DNA from: Pseudomonas frederiksbergensis
GTDB taxonomy: Bacteria; Pseudomonadota; Gammaproteobacteria; Pseudomonadales; Pseudomonadaceae
Direction: 5' to 3'
DNA length: 64,000 nucleotides
Assembly: GCF_001952935.1 (NCBI RefSeq)
Contig: NZ_CP018319.1
Coordinates: forward strand, 186,001-250,000
The notes under the pieces were generated by a model. That model was not told the DNA's origin and did no database searches. It saw only the letters and a list, made by a program, of their open reading frames with translations. Below are positions 53,253 to 63,727 of the stretch, one piece after another; position 1 is the stretch's first letter, and each line of letters opens with the position of its first letter. The position numbers and the translations under genes were made by a program.

Positions 53253-54014
53253 ATGAATGGAAGACTAAGAGGCAAGCGAGCGCTTATAACAGGTGCATCG
53301 GCAGGCATTGGAAGAGCTATAGCCGAAACCTACATTGCCCAGGGCGCCGATGTTTTCATTACCGCCCGCACTGACGAGGCTGGGGCTCGTGCAGTAATTG
53401 CATTAGCTGAACAAGTTGGCCAGCGGGCCGGCTTCACCCTTATGGATGCCGCAAGCACCAGCATTGATGCACTCTTTGAAGAAGCGCAAGCAGCCGTTGG
53501 TCCCTTGGATATACTCGTCAACAATCCGGCATTCATAACCCGTACTCCGTTTCTTGAGCTGAGCGAAGACGAGTACGAACGCACCCTTGCGGTCAACCTC
53601 CGCTTTCCATTTTTTATGACTCAACGCTTTGCAAAAGACTGCATCGCTCGCAAACAGGGCGGCAGCATCATTAACATTTCATCGGTCAGTGCCTTCAAGG
53701 CGGTCAGTCGAATGTCAGCTTATCAGGCAAGCAAAGCAGCACTGTCGATGCTTACTCGAAGCTGCGCGGTAGAACTGGCACCCTATGGCATCAGAGTCAA
53801 TACGATTTCACCGGGGCTGACCGCGACCAGTGGTAACGCCAATCAGTGGCGGGACTCCCCAGAGATTTGGCAAAACAGGAAAAAGGAGATTCCCATGCAG
53901 CGTGCTGGAATGCCTGCAGATATGGCAGGCGCTGCCATCCTGCTGGCATCTGATGAGTCATCTTGGATGACCGGTGCGGATCTGGTAATCGATGGGGGAC
54001 ACAGCTGCACATAA
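53253..54014 (+). CDS. Short-chain dehydrogenase/reductase
   Basis: A 253-residue classical SDR. Cofactor motif TGASAGIGRAIAETY near residue 13, catalytic Ser144 in INISSVSAF, Tyr157 and Lys161 in YQASK, and the C-terminal VIDGGHSC typical of the FabG-like group. The usual NNAG segment reads NNPAF. The RBS CGGAG is 12 bases upstream, a little far. It is transcribed away from the nine-gene operon and probably shares its regulation and pathway, but it could be an unlinked neighbour. Substrate unknown. Confidence 0.87.
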   Translation: MNGRLRGKRALITGASAGIGRAIAETYIAQGADVFITARTDEAGARAVIALAEQVGQRAGFTLMDAASTSIDALFEEAQAAVGPLDILVNNPAFITRTPFLELSEDEYERTLAVNLRFPFFMTQRFAKDCIARKQGGSIINISSVSAFKAVSRMSAYQASKAALSMLTRSCAVELAPYGIRVNTISPGLTATSGNANQWRDSPEIWQNRKKEIPMQRAGMPADMAGAAILLASDESSWMTGADLVIDGGHSCT

Positions 54015-54496
54015 AGAACCCGGAAAGTCGCGGGGCACGCTGATCGCCGCACCGCCGGCTGCCACAGGGAATGCGAGAAGCCGCAAACGGTGCGAAAACC
54101 TTGATCCGGAGCATTTTCTCGATCAGGAAAAGAAGGTAAAACGACCCCGGCCACTACTTGTAGTAACGCGCATATAAGACAACTTCCCGACCCTCACCCC
54201 ATTAGACAGTTTGAAAACCGGCGCAAACAGTATTGATTATCATTTAGCTGTCGCTATATTCGTTACATTCCCAACAAAACAATATTGATGAAATTCCGGC
54301 TAATGCCCGAACCGCATGGGCTGCGGAGCTTTGGAGGTACGCTATGTCCTTATTCCTGTAAATAATTTCGCTATCTGAATTTTACTTGCACGGTGTTGTG
54401 CCATAAAATCAGCGGGATTGATTGCTGCGACATATCGTCACTGCTTTATTTCTTTTCAAGCTCAGAGACCTTTGCTCTCTGTTAAGGATTACCAGC
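54015..54496 (+). promoter_or_regulatory. nuoA upstream region
   Basis: A 482-bp stretch between the SDR gene and nuoA. It holds a candidate promoter (54233-54260) and a five-codon ORF with a strong SD (54344-54361), both listed separately or as findings. The first 170 bases after the SDR gene show no feature I can name. Confidence 0.4.
54233..54260 (+). promoter_or_regulatory. Candidate sigma-70 promoter of the nuo operon
   Basis: TTGATT (54233-54238), 16-base spacer, TATATT (54255-54260), about 235 bases before the nuoA ATG. Reasonable match to consensus. Confidence 0.5.
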
Positions 54497-54910
54497 ATGC
54501 CCGAAGCGACAGGACTCATGGCCCACAACTGGGGCTTTGCCATTTTCCTTCTGGGCGTTGTCGGCCTCTGTGCCTTCATGCTCGGCGTTTCCAGCCTCCT
54601 CGGGTCAAAAGCCTGGGGCCGCAGCAAAAACGAACCGTTCGAATCCGGCATGCTGCCTACAGGTGGCGCCCGTCTGCGGCTCTCTGCAAAATTCTATCTG
54701 GTCGCGATGCTCTTCGTGATCTTCGATATCGAAGCCCTTTTTCTCTTTGCCTGGTCTGTGTCCGTCCGCGAAAGCGGCTGGACCGGATTCGTCGAAGCTC
54801 TCGTTTTCATAGCAATTCTGTTGGCAGGTCTTGTCTACCTATTTCGAGTGGGCGCCCTTGACTGGGCTCCGGCAGCTCGTCTTAAGCGGCAAGCGAAGCT
54901 GAAACAATGA
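54497..54910 (+). CDS. nuoA: NADH-quinone oxidoreductase subunit A
   Basis: A 137-residue membrane subunit of complex I with three helices. The conserved loop is [20 protein letters not shown] and helix 2 reads [20 protein letters not shown] with the conserved acidic residues. The ATG at 54497 has AAGGA nine bases upstream. First gene of the nuo operon. Confidence 0.94.
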   Translation: MPEATGLMAHNWGFAIFLLGVVGLCAFMLGVSSLLGSKAWGRSKNEPFESGMLPTGGARLRLSAKFYLVAMLFVIFDIEALFLFAWSVSVRESGWTGFVEALVFIAILLAGLVYLFRVGALDWAPAARLKRQAKLKQ

Positions 54911-54920
54911 GGCTTTGGCA

Positions 54921-55595
54921 ATGCAATACAATCTCACCAGGATCGACCCCGATGCTCCTAACGAGCAGTATCCGATTGGCGAACGGGAAACCGTTTCCGA
55001 TCCGTTAGAAGATCAAGTCCACAAAAACATTTTCATGGGCAAGCTCGAAGACGTGCTTAACGGCACGATCAACTGGGGGCGCAAGAACTCCCTGTGGCCG
55101 TACAACTTCGGTCTTTCGTGCTGCTACGTGGAAATGACCACCGCCTTCACGGCGCCCCACGACATCGCGCGCTTTGGCGCCGAGGTTATCCGGGCATCGC
55201 CGCGCCAGGCGGATTTCATGGTTATCGCCGGTACCTGCTTCATCAAGATGGCGCCGATCATCCAGCGTCTCTACGAGCAAATGCTCGAACCTAAATGGGT
55301 TATCTCCATGGGTTCGTGCGCCAACTCCGGTGGCATGTACGACATCTACTCCGTCGTTCAAGGGGTGGACAAGTTCCTTCCCGTGGACGTCTACGTGCCT
55401 GGCTGCCCGCCCCGCCCAGAAGCTTTTTTGCAAGGCTTGATGCTCTTGCAAGAGTCGATTGGACAGGAGCGTCGTCCGCTTTCCTGGGTCGTCGGCGATC
55501 AAGGCGTGTACCGCGCCGAGATGCCTTCGCAAAAGGAACAGCGCCGCGAACAGCGAATCGCAGTCACCAACCTGCGCAGCCCCGACGAAGTCTGA
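54921..55595 (+). CDS. nuoB: NADH-quinone oxidoreductase subunit B
   Basis: A 224-residue peripheral subunit carrying cluster N2. The Cys-Cys pair is in [16 protein letters not shown], with further ligands in [11 protein letters not shown] and [13 protein letters not shown]. The ATG at 54921 is 10 bases after the nuoA stop; a TTG two codons upstream is not needed. Confidence 0.95.
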   Translation: MQYNLTRIDPDAPNEQYPIGERETVSDPLEDQVHKNIFMGKLEDVLNGTINWGRKNSLWPYNFGLSCCYVEMTTAFTAPHDIARFGAEVIRASPRQADFMVIAGTCFIKMAPIIQRLYEQMLEPKWVISMGSCANSGGMYDIYSVVQGVDKFLPVDVYVPGCPPRPEAFLQGLMLLQESIGQERRPLSWVVGDQGVYRAEMPSQKEQRREQRIAVTNLRSPDEV

Positions 55596-55667
55596 TCCAG
55601 ACCTGCTTCTTTTATAGAACGAGAACCTGGCTTCATTCTTTACGTTGACCGAAAGCGATAAATAACC

Positions 55668-57452
55668 ATGACTACAGGCAGTGCTCTGTACATCCCGCCT
55701 TATAAGGCAGACGACCAGGATGTGGTCGTCGAACTGAACAACCGTTTTGGCCCCGAGGCGTTCACCGCCCAGCCTACTCGCACCGGCATGCCGGTGCTTT
55801 GGGTTGCCCGCGCCAAACTCGTCGAAGTCCTGACCTTCCTGCGCAACCTGCCCAAGCCGTACGTCATGCTTTATGACCTGCACGGCGTGGACGAGCGTCT
55901 GCGCACCAAGCGTCAAGGGCTGCCAAGCGGCGCCGACTTCACTGTGTTCTATCACTTGATGTCGATCGAGCGTAATAGTGACGTAATGATCAAGGTCGCC
56001 TTGTCCGAGAGCGACCTCAGCGTGCCGACCGTGACCGGCATCTGGCCGAACGCCAACTGGTACGAGCGTGAAGTGTGGGACATGTACGGCATCAACTTTG
56101 CCGGTCACCCGCACCTGACCCGCATCATGATGCCGCCGACCTGGGAAGGTCACCCGTTGCGCAAGGACTTCCCGGCCCGTGCCACCGAGTTCGACCCGTT
56201 CAGCCTGACCCTGGCCAAGCAACAGCTTGAGGAAGAAGCCGCGCGCTTCAAGCCTGAAGACTGGGGCATGAAGCGTTCCGGTGCGAACGAGGACTACATG
56301 TTCCTCAACCTCGGTCCTAACCACCCTTCGGCGCACGGTGCGTTCCGCATCATTCTGCAGCTGGACGGTGAAGAGATCGTCGACTGCGTGCCGGACGTCG
56401 GTTACCACCACCGTGGTGCCGAGAAGATGGCCGAGCGTCAGTCCTGGCACAGCTTCATTCCGTACACCGACCGTATCGACTACCTCGGCGGCGTGATGAA
56501 CAACCTGCCGTACGTGCTCTCGGTCGAGAAGCTGGCCGGCATCAAGGTGCCCGAGAAGGTCGACGTCATCCGCATCATGATGGCCGAGTTCTTCCGGATC
56601 ACCAGCCACCTGCTGTTCCTGGGGACTTACATCCAGGACGTCGGCGCCATGACCCCGGTGTTCTTCACGTTTACCGACCGTCAGAAGGCCTACACGGTGA
56701 TCGAAGCCATCACCGGCTTCCGTCTGCACCCGGCCTGGTACCGCATCGGTGGCGTCGCTCACGACCTGCCGCGCGGCTGGGAAAAACTGGTGAAAGACTT
56801 CATCGACTGGATGCCAAAGCGTCTGGACGAGTACCAGAAAGCCGCACTGGACAACAGCATCCTGCGTGGCCGGACCATCGGCGTCGCCGCCTACAACACC
56901 AAAGAAGCCCTGGAATGGGGCGTCACCGGTTCCGGCCTGCGTTCGACCGGTTGCGATTTCGACCTGCGTAAAGCTCGCCCGTACTCCGGTTACGAGAACT
57001 TCGAATTCGAAGTGCCGCTGGCGGCCAATGGCGATGCCTACGACCGTTGCATCGTGCGTGTCGAAGAAATGCGCCAGAGCCTGAAGATCATCGAGCAGTG
57101 CATGCGCAACATGCCGGAAGGCCCGTACAAGGCGGATCACCCGCTGACCACGCCGCCGCCGAAAGAGCGCACCCTGCAGCACATCGAGACCCTGATCACG
57201 CACTTCCTGCAAGTTTCGTGGGGCCCGGTCATGCCGGCCAACGAATCCTTCCAGATGATTGAAGCGACCAAGGGCATCAACAGTTATTACCTGACGAGCG
57301 ATGGCGGCACCATGAGCTACCGCACCCGGATTCGCACCCCAAGCTTCCCGCACTTGCAGCAGATCCCTTCGGTGATCAAAGGCAGCATGGTCGCGGACTT
57401 GATCGCGTACCTGGGTAGTATCGATTTCGTTATGGCCGACGTGGACCGCTAA
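55668..57452 (+). CDS. nuoC: NADH-quinone oxidoreductase subunit C/D (fused)
   Basis: A 594-residue fusion of NuoC (about residues 1-185) and NuoD (about 205-594), as in E. coli and Pseudomonas. NuoC motif: [18 protein letters not shown]. NuoD motifs: [20 protein letters not shown] and the quinone-site region. The linker around residues 185-205 is [20 protein letters not shown]. Lies two bases from nuoE. Confidence 0.95.
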   Translation: MTTGSALYIPPYKADDQDVVVELNNRFGPEAFTAQPTRTGMPVLWVARAKLVEVLTFLRNLPKPYVMLYDLHGVDERLRTKRQGLPSGADFTVFYHLMSIERNSDVMIKVALSESDLSVPTVTGIWPNANWYEREVWDMYGINFAGHPHLTRIMMPPTWEGHPLRKDFPARATEFDPFSLTLAKQQLEEEAARFKPEDWGMKRSGANEDYMFLNLGPNHPSAHGAFRIILQLDGEEIVDCVPDVGYHHRGAEKMAERQSWHSFIPYTDRIDYLGGVMNNLPYVLSVEKLAGIKVPEKVDVIRIMMAEFFRITSHLLFLGTYIQDVGAMTPVFFTFTDRQKAYTVIEAITGFRLHPAWYRIGGVAHDLPRGWEKLVKDFIDWMPKRLDEYQKAALDNSILRGRTIGVAAYNTKEALEWGVTGSGLRSTGCDFDLRKARPYSGYENFEFEVPLAANGDAYDRCIVRVEEMRQSLKIIEQCMRNMPEGPYKADHPLTTPPPKERTLQHIETLITHFLQVSWGPVMPANESFQMIEATKGINSYYLTSDGGTMSYRTRIRTPSFPHLQQIPSVIKGSMVADLIAYLGSIDFVMADVDR

Positions 57453-57454
57453 GC

Positions 57455-57952
57455 ATGAACAGCACGCTTATCCAGACAGACCGTTTCGCCCTGAGCGAAA
57501 CCGAGCGCTCGGCCATCGAGCACGAGCTGCATCACTACGAAGACCCGCGCGCGGCGTCGATCGAAGCCTTGAAGATCGTCCAGAAGGAACGTGGCTGGGT
57601 GCCTGATGGCGCGCTCTACGCCATCGGCGAGATCCTCGGCATCCCGGCCAGCGACGTTGAAGGCGTGGCGACGTTCTATAGCCAGATCTTCCGTCAGCCG
57701 GTCGGCCGTCACATCATTCGCGTCTGCGACAGCATGGTCTGCTACATCGGTGGCCATGAATCGGTAGTCAGCGAAATCCAGAGCAATCTGGGCATCGGCC
57801 TGGGTCAGACCACCGCCGACGGTCGTTTCACCCTGCTGCCGGTCTGCTGCCTCGGCAACTGCGACAAGGCGCCGGCGTTGATGATCGACGACGACACATT
57901 CGGTGATGTGCAGCCTGCCGGCGTTGCCAAATTGCTCGAGGGCTACGTATGA
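57455..57952 (+). CDS. nuoE: NADH-quinone oxidoreductase subunit E
   Basis: A 165-residue thioredoxin-fold [2Fe-2S] subunit (N1a). Cysteines at [13 protein letters not shown] and [18 protein letters not shown]. It overlaps nuoF by four bases (ATGA). Confidence 0.95.
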   Translation: MNSTLIQTDRFALSETERSAIEHELHHYEDPRAASIEALKIVQKERGWVPDGALYAIGEILGIPASDVEGVATFYSQIFRQPVGRHIIRVCDSMVCYIGGHESVVSEIQSNLGIGLGQTTADGRFTLLPVCCLGNCDKAPALMIDDDTFGDVQPAGVAKLLEGYV

Positions 57953-59304
57953 CCCTGACTTCCTTCGGTCCAGCCAACCGCATCAAGCGGTCGGCCGAGA
58001 CTCACCCGCTCACCTGGCGTCTGCGTGACGACGGCGAAGCCGTTTGGCTCGACGAGTACCAGGCCAAGAACGGTTACGCGGCTGCGCGCAAGGCCTTCGC
58101 CGACATGGCTCAGGACGACATCGTCCAGACCGTGAAAGACTCCGGTCTTAAAGGTCGCGGCGGTGCAGGCTTCCCCACAGGCGTGAAGTGGGGCCTGATG
58201 CCCAAAGACGAATCCATCAACATCCGCTACCTGCTGTGCAACGCGGACGAGATGGAACCGAACACCTGGAAAGACCGCATGCTGATGGAGCAACTGCCCC
58301 ATCTGCTGATCGAAGGCATGCTGATCAGTGCTCGCGCGCTGAAAACCTACCGTGGCTACATCTTCCTGCGTGGCGAATACACCACCGCCGCCAAGCACCT
58401 GAACCGTGCCGTCGAAGAAGCCAAGGCAGCGGGCCTGCTGGGTAAGAACATCCTGGGCAGCGGCTTCGATTTCGAGCTGTTCGTCCACACCGGCGCCGGG
58501 CGTTACATCTGCGGTGAAGAAACCGCGCTGATCAACTCCCTCGAAGGCCGCCGCGCCAACCCGCGCTCCAAGCCGCCCTTCCCTGCCGCCGTTGGCGTGT
58601 GGGGCAAGCCGACTTGCGTGAACAACGTTGAAACCCTGTGCAACGTGCCGGCGATCATTGCCGACGGCGTGGACTGGTACAAATCGTTGGCCCGCGAAGG
58701 CAGCGAAGACATGGGCACCAAGCTCATGGGCTTCTCCGGCAAGGTCAAGAACCCGGGCCTGTGGGAATTGCCGTTCGGCGTCACCGGTCGCGAGTTGTTC
58801 GAAGACTACGCCGGCGGCATGCGCGACGGTTACAAGCTCAAGTGCTGGCAGCCAGGCGGCGCCGGTACCGGTTTCCTGTTGCCGGAACACCTGGACGCAC
58901 AAATGTACGCCGGCGGCATCGCCAAAGTGGGCACCCGTATGGGTACCGGCCTGGCCATGGCGGTGGACGACAGCGTCAACATGGTTTCCCTGCTGCGCAA
59001 CATGGAAGAGTTCTTCTCCCGCGAATCCTGCGGTTTCTGCACCCCGTGCCGTGACGGTTTGCCGTGGAGCGTCAAGCTGCTGCGCGCGATCGAGAACGGT
59101 GAAGGGCAAGCCGGCGATATCGAGACCCTGCTGGGTCTGGTCGGTTTCCTCGGCCCAGGCAAGACCTTCTGTGCTCACGCACCGGGCGCCGTGGAGCCGT
59201 TGGGCAGCGCAATCAAATACTTCCGCCATGAGTTCGAAGCCGGCATCGCGCCTACCAGCGCCGTCGTCCCGCCTCTGGCAAGGCCGATCGTAGTCGGCGC
59301 GTAA
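57949..59304 (+). CDS. nuoF: NADH-quinone oxidoreductase subunit F
   Basis: A 451-residue NADH- and FMN-binding subunit. Motifs [20 protein letters not shown] (nucleotide binding), [17 protein letters not shown] and the N3 cluster ligands in [16 protein letters not shown]. Followed by a 137-base gap with a hairpin before nuoG, unlike the other nuo junctions. Confidence 0.96.
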   Translation: MTLTSFGPANRIKRSAETHPLTWRLRDDGEAVWLDEYQAKNGYAAARKAFADMAQDDIVQTVKDSGLKGRGGAGFPTGVKWGLMPKDESINIRYLLCNADEMEPNTWKDRMLMEQLPHLLIEGMLISARALKTYRGYIFLRGEYTTAAKHLNRAVEEAKAAGLLGKNILGSGFDFELFVHTGAGRYICGEETALINSLEGRRANPRSKPPFPAAVGVWGKPTCVNNVETLCNVPAIIADGVDWYKSLAREGSEDMGTKLMGFSGKVKNPGLWELPFGVTGRELFEDYAGGMRDGYKLKCWQPGGAGTGFLLPEHLDAQMYAGGIAKVGTRMGTGLAMAVDDSVNMVSLLRNMEEFFSRESCGFCTPCRDGLPWSVKLLRAIENGEGQAGDIETLLGLVGFLGPGKTFCAHAPGAVEPLGSAIKYFRHEFEAGIAPTSAVVPPLARPIVVGA

Positions 59305-59313
59305 ACGCTTAAA

Positions 59314-59341
59314 AAAGCGAAGGGTCCGTGCCCTTCGCTTT
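59314..59341 (+). terminator. Intercistronic hairpin between nuoF and nuoG
   Basis: Perfect 11-bp stem AAAGCGAAGGG / CCCTTCGCTTT with a six-base loop, 10 bases after the nuoF stop codon. The T run is short (TTT then GTCG), so it could be a weak terminator, an attenuator or an mRNA-stabilising element rather than a full stop. Confidence 0.6.
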
Positions 59342-59441
59342 GTCGTGTGATGACGCCTTGAACGGCTGTGTTGATTCACGCGAATAACAAGATTCCATTA
59401 GCCACGCCCGCTGACACCGGGCCAACGAAGAACTTTGAACC

Positions 59442-62156
59442 ATGGCCACTATCCACGTAGACGGCAAAGAGCTCGAAGTCGATGGGGCAGACAACCTGTT
59501 ACAGGCATGTCTGTCGCTAGGCCTCGATATCCCTTATTTCTGCTGGCACCCAGCCCTTGGCAGCATTGGCGCTTGCCGCCAGTGCGCGGTCAAGCAGTAC
59601 ACCGACGAAAACGACAAACGTGGTCGGATCGTCATGTCGTGCATGACCCCCGCCACCGACGGCAGCTGGATCTCCATCGACGACGAAGAAGCGAAAGTGT
59701 TTCGCGCCAGCGTCGTTGAATGGCTGATGACCAACCACCCTCACGACTGTCCGGTCTGTGAGGAAGGTGGTCACTGCCATCTGCAAGACATGACGGTAAT
59801 GACCGGCCACAACGAGCGCCGTTATCGCTTCACCAAGCGTACTCACCAGAACCAGGATCTCGGCCCGTTCATCGGTCACGAAATGAACCGCTGCATCGCT
59901 TGCTACCGCTGCGTGCGCTTCTATAAGGACTACGCCGGCGGCACCGACCTCGGCGTATTCGGCGCCCACGACAACGTGTACTTCGGTCGCGTTGAAGACG
60001 GCACCCTGGAAAGCGAGTTCTCCGGCAACCTCACCGAGGTCTGCCCGACCGGTGTATTCACCGACAAGACTCACTCCGAGCGCTACAACCGCAAGTGGGA
60101 CATGCAGTTCTCGCCGAGCATCTGCCATGGCTGCTCCAGCGGTTGCAACATCTCCCCGGGCGAGCGCTACGGTGAACTGCGTCGTATCGAAAACCGTTTC
60201 AACGGTTCGGTAAACCAGTACTTCCTGTGCGACCGTGGCCGTTTCGGCTACGGCTACGTCAACCGCGAAGACCGCCCGCGTCAACCAAAGCTGGCCAACG
60301 GCGCCAAGCTGACCCTCGACGAAGCGCTGGATAAAGCCGCCGATCTGTTGCGCGGTCGCAACATCGTCGGTATCGGTTCGCCGCGTGCCAGCCTCGAAAG
60401 CAACTACGCGTTGCGCGAACTGGTCGGTGCCGAACACTTTTACTCCGGTATCGAAGCCGCTGAGCTGGAACGCATTCGTCTGGTCATGCAGGTGCTCAAA
60501 GACAGCCCGCTGCCGATCCCGAACATGCGCGACATCGAAGACCACGACGCGATCTTCGTCCTCGGCGAAGACCTGACCCAGACCGCTGCGCGCATGGCCC
60601 TGTCCCTGCGTCAATCGGTCAAAGGCAAAGCCGAAGACATGGCCGACGCCATGCGCGTTCAGCCTTGGCTCGACGCCGCCGTGAAGAACATCGGTCAGAA
60701 CGCGCTGAACCCGCTGTTCATCGCCAGCCTGGCTGAAACCAAGCTCGACGACATCGCTGAAGAATGCGTTCACGCTGCGCCAGACGACCTGGCCCGCATC
60801 GGTTTCGCCGTGGCTCACGCCCTCGACGCCAGCGCGCCTGCCGTTGAAGGTCTGGACGCTGAAGCCCTTGAGCTGGCCAAGCGCATTGCCGACGCCCTGC
60901 TCGCCGCCAAGCGTCCACTGATCATTGCCGGTACCTCGTTGGGTTCCAAGGCGCTGATCGAAGCCGCGGCAAACATCGCCAAGGCCCTGAAGCTGCGCGA
61001 GAAGAACGGTTCCATCAGCCTGATCGTGCCAGAGGCCAACAGCCTCGGCCTGGCCATGCTCGGTGGCGACTCGGTCGATGCCGCGCTGCAAGCGGTGATC
61101 GACGGCAAGGCCGACGCCATCGTTGTGCTGGAAAACGATCTGTACACCCGTACCGACAAAACCCGTGTCGATGCTGCCCTGAACGCCGCAAAAGTTTTGA
61201 TCGTGGCGGACCATCAGAAGACCGCCACCAGCGATCGCGCGCACCTGGTTCTGCCAGCGGCCAGCTTCGCTGAAGGCGACGGTACGCTGGTCAGCCAGGA
61301 AGGCCGCGCCCAGCGCTTCTTCCAGGTCTTCGACCCGACTTACCTCGACGCAAGCATCATGGTTCACGAAGGCTGGCGCTGGCTGCATGCCCTGCGCGCT
61401 ACCCTGTTGAACCAGCCGATCGACTGGACCCAACTGGACCACGTCACCGCTGCCTGTGCCGCAAGCACTCCACAACTGGCCGGCATCGTCAGCGCTGCAC
61501 CGTCCGCCGCGTTCCGCATCAAAGGCCTGAAACTGGCTCGCGAACCGCTGCGTTACTCCGGTCGTACCGCCATGCGCGCCGACATCAGCGTGCACGAACC
61601 GCGTACTTCCCAGGATAACGACACCGCGTTCTCGTTCTCCATGGAAGGTTACTCGGGCTCGGTCGAACCGCGTCAGCAAGTGCCATTCGCCTGGTCTCCG
61701 GGCTGGAACTCGCCGCAAGCCTGGAACAAGTTCCAGGACGAAGTCGGTGGTCATATCCGCGCTGGCGACCCGGGCACTCGCCTGATCGAAAGCACCGGTG
61801 ACTCGCTGAACTGGTTCGCCAGTGTTCCTCGCGCGTTCAACCCGGCTCCGGGCACCTGGCAGGTTGTGCCGTTCTTCCACCTGTTCGGCAGCGAAGAGAA
61901 CTCTTCCAAAGCCGCACCGGTTCAGGAACGCATCCCGGCCGCTTACGTGTCGCTGGCCAAATCCGAAGCCGACCGCTTGGGTGTCAATGACGGTGCCCTG
62001 CTGAGCTTGAACGTGGCTGGCCAGACCCTGCGTCTGCCGCTGCGCATCAACGAAGAGCTGGGTGCCGGTCTGGTCGCATTGCCGGCCGGTATCGCCGGCA
62101 TTCCGCCAGCGATCTTTGGCAAATCCGTTGACGGTCTGCAGGAGGCAGCTCAATGA
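59442..62156 (+). CDS. nuoG: NADH-quinone oxidoreductase subunit G
   Basis: A 904-residue iron-sulfur subunit. N-terminal [2Fe-2S] domain ([20 protein letters not shown]), His-Cys cluster region [18 protein letters not shown], two cysteine-rich [4Fe-4S] sites around [18 protein letters not shown], the [16 protein letters not shown]7-type site and a long molybdopterin-oxidoreductase-like C-terminal domain. Its stop overlaps the nuoH start by four bases. Confidence 0.95.
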   Translation: MATIHVDGKELEVDGADNLLQACLSLGLDIPYFCWHPALGSIGACRQCAVKQYTDENDKRGRIVMSCMTPATDGSWISIDDEEAKVFRASVVEWLMTNHPHDCPVCEEGGHCHLQDMTVMTGHNERRYRFTKRTHQNQDLGPFIGHEMNRCIACYRCVRFYKDYAGGTDLGVFGAHDNVYFGRVEDGTLESEFSGNLTEVCPTGVFTDKTHSERYNRKWDMQFSPSICHGCSSGCNISPGERYGELRRIENRFNGSVNQYFLCDRGRFGYGYVNREDRPRQPKLANGAKLTLDEALDKAADLLRGRNIVGIGSPRASLESNYALRELVGAEHFYSGIEAAELERIRLVMQVLKDSPLPIPNMRDIEDHDAIFVLGEDLTQTAARMALSLRQSVKGKAEDMADAMRVQPWLDAAVKNIGQNALNPLFIASLAETKLDDIAEECVHAAPDDLARIGFAVAHALDASAPAVEGLDAEALELAKRIADALLAAKRPLIIAGTSLGSKALIEAAANIAKALKLREKNGSISLIVPEANSLGLAMLGGDSVDAALQAVIDGKADAIVVLENDLYTRTDKTRVDAALNAAKVLIVADHQKTATSDRAHLVLPAASFAEGDGTLVSQEGRAQRFFQVFDPTYLDASIMVHEGWRWLHALRATLLNQPIDWTQLDHVTAACAASTPQLAGIVSAAPSAAFRIKGLKLAREPLRYSGRTAMRADISVHEPRTSQDNDTAFSFSMEGYSGSVEPRQQVPFAWSPGWNSPQAWNKFQDEVGGHIRAGDPGTRLIESTGDSLNWFASVPRAFNPAPGTWQVVPFFHLFGSEENSSKAAPVQERIPAAYVSLAKSEADRLGVNDGALLSLNVAGQTLRLPLRINEELGAGLVALPAGIAGIPPAIFGKSVDGLQEAAQ

Positions 62157-63160
62157 CCTGGTTCACGCCTGAAGTGATTGACGTGATCATCGCGGTCCTC
62201 AAGGCCATCGTGATTCTGCTCGCCGTCGTGGTGTGCGGCGCGCTGTTGAGCTGGGTCGAGCGTCGTTTGCTCGCCCTCTGGCAGGACCGTTACGGTCCGA
62301 ACCGCGTCGGCCCGTTCGGCGCGTTCCAGATCGCGGCCGACATGATCAAGATGTTCTTCAAGGAAGACTGGACCCCGCCGTTCGCCGACAAGGTGATCTT
62401 CACCTTGGCGCCGGTCGTGGCCATGAGCGCCTTGCTGATTGCCTTCGCGATCATCCCGATCACCCCGACCTGGGGTGTGGCGGACATCAACATCGGCATC
62501 CTGTTCTTCTTCGCCATGGCTGGTCTGTCGGTCTACGCGGTGCTGTTCGCCGGCTGGTCGAGCAACAACAAGTTCGCCCTGTTGGGCAGCTTGCGGGCCT
62601 CGGCACAAACCGTGTCGTACGAAGTGTTCATGGGCCTGTCGCTGATGGGCATCGTGATCCAGGTCGGCTCGTTCAACATGCGCGACATCGTTGAATACCA
62701 GGCGCAGAACATGTGGTTCATCATTCCGCAGATCTTCGGTTTCCTGACCTTCTTCATTGCCGGCGTCGCCGTGACTCACCGTCACCCGTTCGACCAGCCG
62801 GAAGCGGAACAGGAACTGGCCGACGGTTACCACATTGAATACGCCGGCATGAAATGGGGCATGTTCTTCGTCGGTGAGTACATCGGCATCGTGCTGATTT
62901 CGGCGCTGCTGGTGACCCTGTTCTTCGGTGGCTGGCACGGTCCGTTCGGCATTCTGCCGCAGATCCCGTTCATCTGGTTCGCACTGAAAACCGCGTTCTT
63001 CATCATGTTCTTCATCCTGCTGCGCGCTTCCATTCCGCGCCCACGGTATGACCAAGTGATGGATTTCAGCTGGAAGTTCTGCCTGCCGCTGACCCTCGTC
63101 AACATGCTGGTGACCGCTGCGATCGTGTTGCTCAACACGCCCGCTGTCGCGGCTCAGTGA
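62153..63160 (+). CDS. nuoH: NADH-quinone oxidoreductase subunit H
   Basis: A 335-residue membrane subunit of about eight helices at the quinone site. Signatures are [20 protein letters not shown] and [20 protein letters not shown], with [20 protein letters not shown] in the conserved loop. Overlaps nuoG by four bases. Confidence 0.95.
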   Translation: MTWFTPEVIDVIIAVLKAIVILLAVVVCGALLSWVERRLLALWQDRYGPNRVGPFGAFQIAADMIKMFFKEDWTPPFADKVIFTLAPVVAMSALLIAFAIIPITPTWGVADINIGILFFFAMAGLSVYAVLFAGWSSNNKFALLGSLRASAQTVSYEVFMGLSLMGIVIQVGSFNMRDIVEYQAQNMWFIIPQIFGFLTFFIAGVAVTHRHPFDQPEAEQELADGYHIEYAGMKWGMFFVGEYIGIVLISALLVTLFFGGWHGPFGILPQIPFIWFALKTAFFIMFFILLRASIPRPRYDQVMDFSWKFCLPLTLVNMLVTAAIVLLNTPAVAAQ

Positions 63161-63172
63161 GGATAGAGAATC

Positions 63173-63718
63173 ATGAAGTACATATTTGACATCGTGCATG
63201 GCTTCTTTACCCAGCTTCGCAGCCTGGTGATGATCTTCGGCCACGCCTTCCGCAAGCGCGACACGCTGCAATACCCGGAAGAGGCGGTGTACCTGCCGCC
63301 GCGCTTCCGTGGCCGCATCGTGCTGACCCGCGACCCCGACGGCGAAGAGCGTTGTGTAGCCTGCAACCTGTGCGCCGTGGCGTGCCCGGTTGGCTGCATC
63401 TCGCTGCAGAAAGCTGAAACCGATGACGGTCGCTGGTACCCGGAGTTTTTCCGTATCAACTTCTCGCGCTGCATTTTCTGCGGCCTCTGCGAGGAAGCCT
63501 GCCCGACCACCGCGATCCAGCTGACACCGGATTTCGAGATGGCCGAGTTCAAACGTCAGGACCTGGTGTACGAGAAAGAAGATCTGCTGATCTCCGGCCC
63601 CGGCAAAAACCCTGATTACAACTTCTATCGTGTTGCAGGTATGGCGATTGCCGGTAAGCCAAAAGGCTCCGCGCAAAATGAAGCCCAGCCGATCAACGTG
63701 AAGAGCTTGCTGCCTTAA
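63173..63718 (+). CDS. nuoI: NADH-quinone oxidoreductase subunit I
   Basis: A 181-residue ferredoxin-like subunit with two [4Fe-4S] sites, [17 protein letters not shown] and [28 protein letters not shown] lies before the ATG. Nine bases before nuoJ. Confidence 0.96.
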   Translation: MKYIFDIVHGFFTQLRSLVMIFGHAFRKRDTLQYPEEAVYLPPRFRGRIVLTRDPDGEERCVACNLCAVACPVGCISLQKAETDDGRWYPEFFRINFSRCIFCGLCEEACPTTAIQLTPDFEMAEFKRQDLVYEKEDLLISGPGKNPDYNFYRVAGMAIAGKPKGSAQNEAQPINVKSLLP

Positions 63719-63727
63719 GGAAGAAAG

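Noticed and set aside
42385..54014. Assigning the cluster to furanomycin, vinylglycine, mupirocin, obafluorin or agrocin
   Set aside because: The enzyme set does not match what I remember of those clusters; no name is claimed.
55005..57353. Long antisense open frame opposite nuoB and nuoC/D (782 codons)
   Set aside because: It mirrors strongly codon-biased genes in this high-GC genome; its translation is His/Val/Gln-rich with no domain, as expected from antisense reading.
59517..62153. 878-codon antisense frame opposite nuoG
   Set aside because: Shadow of a real gene with clear iron-sulfur motifs on the other strand; no motif of its own.
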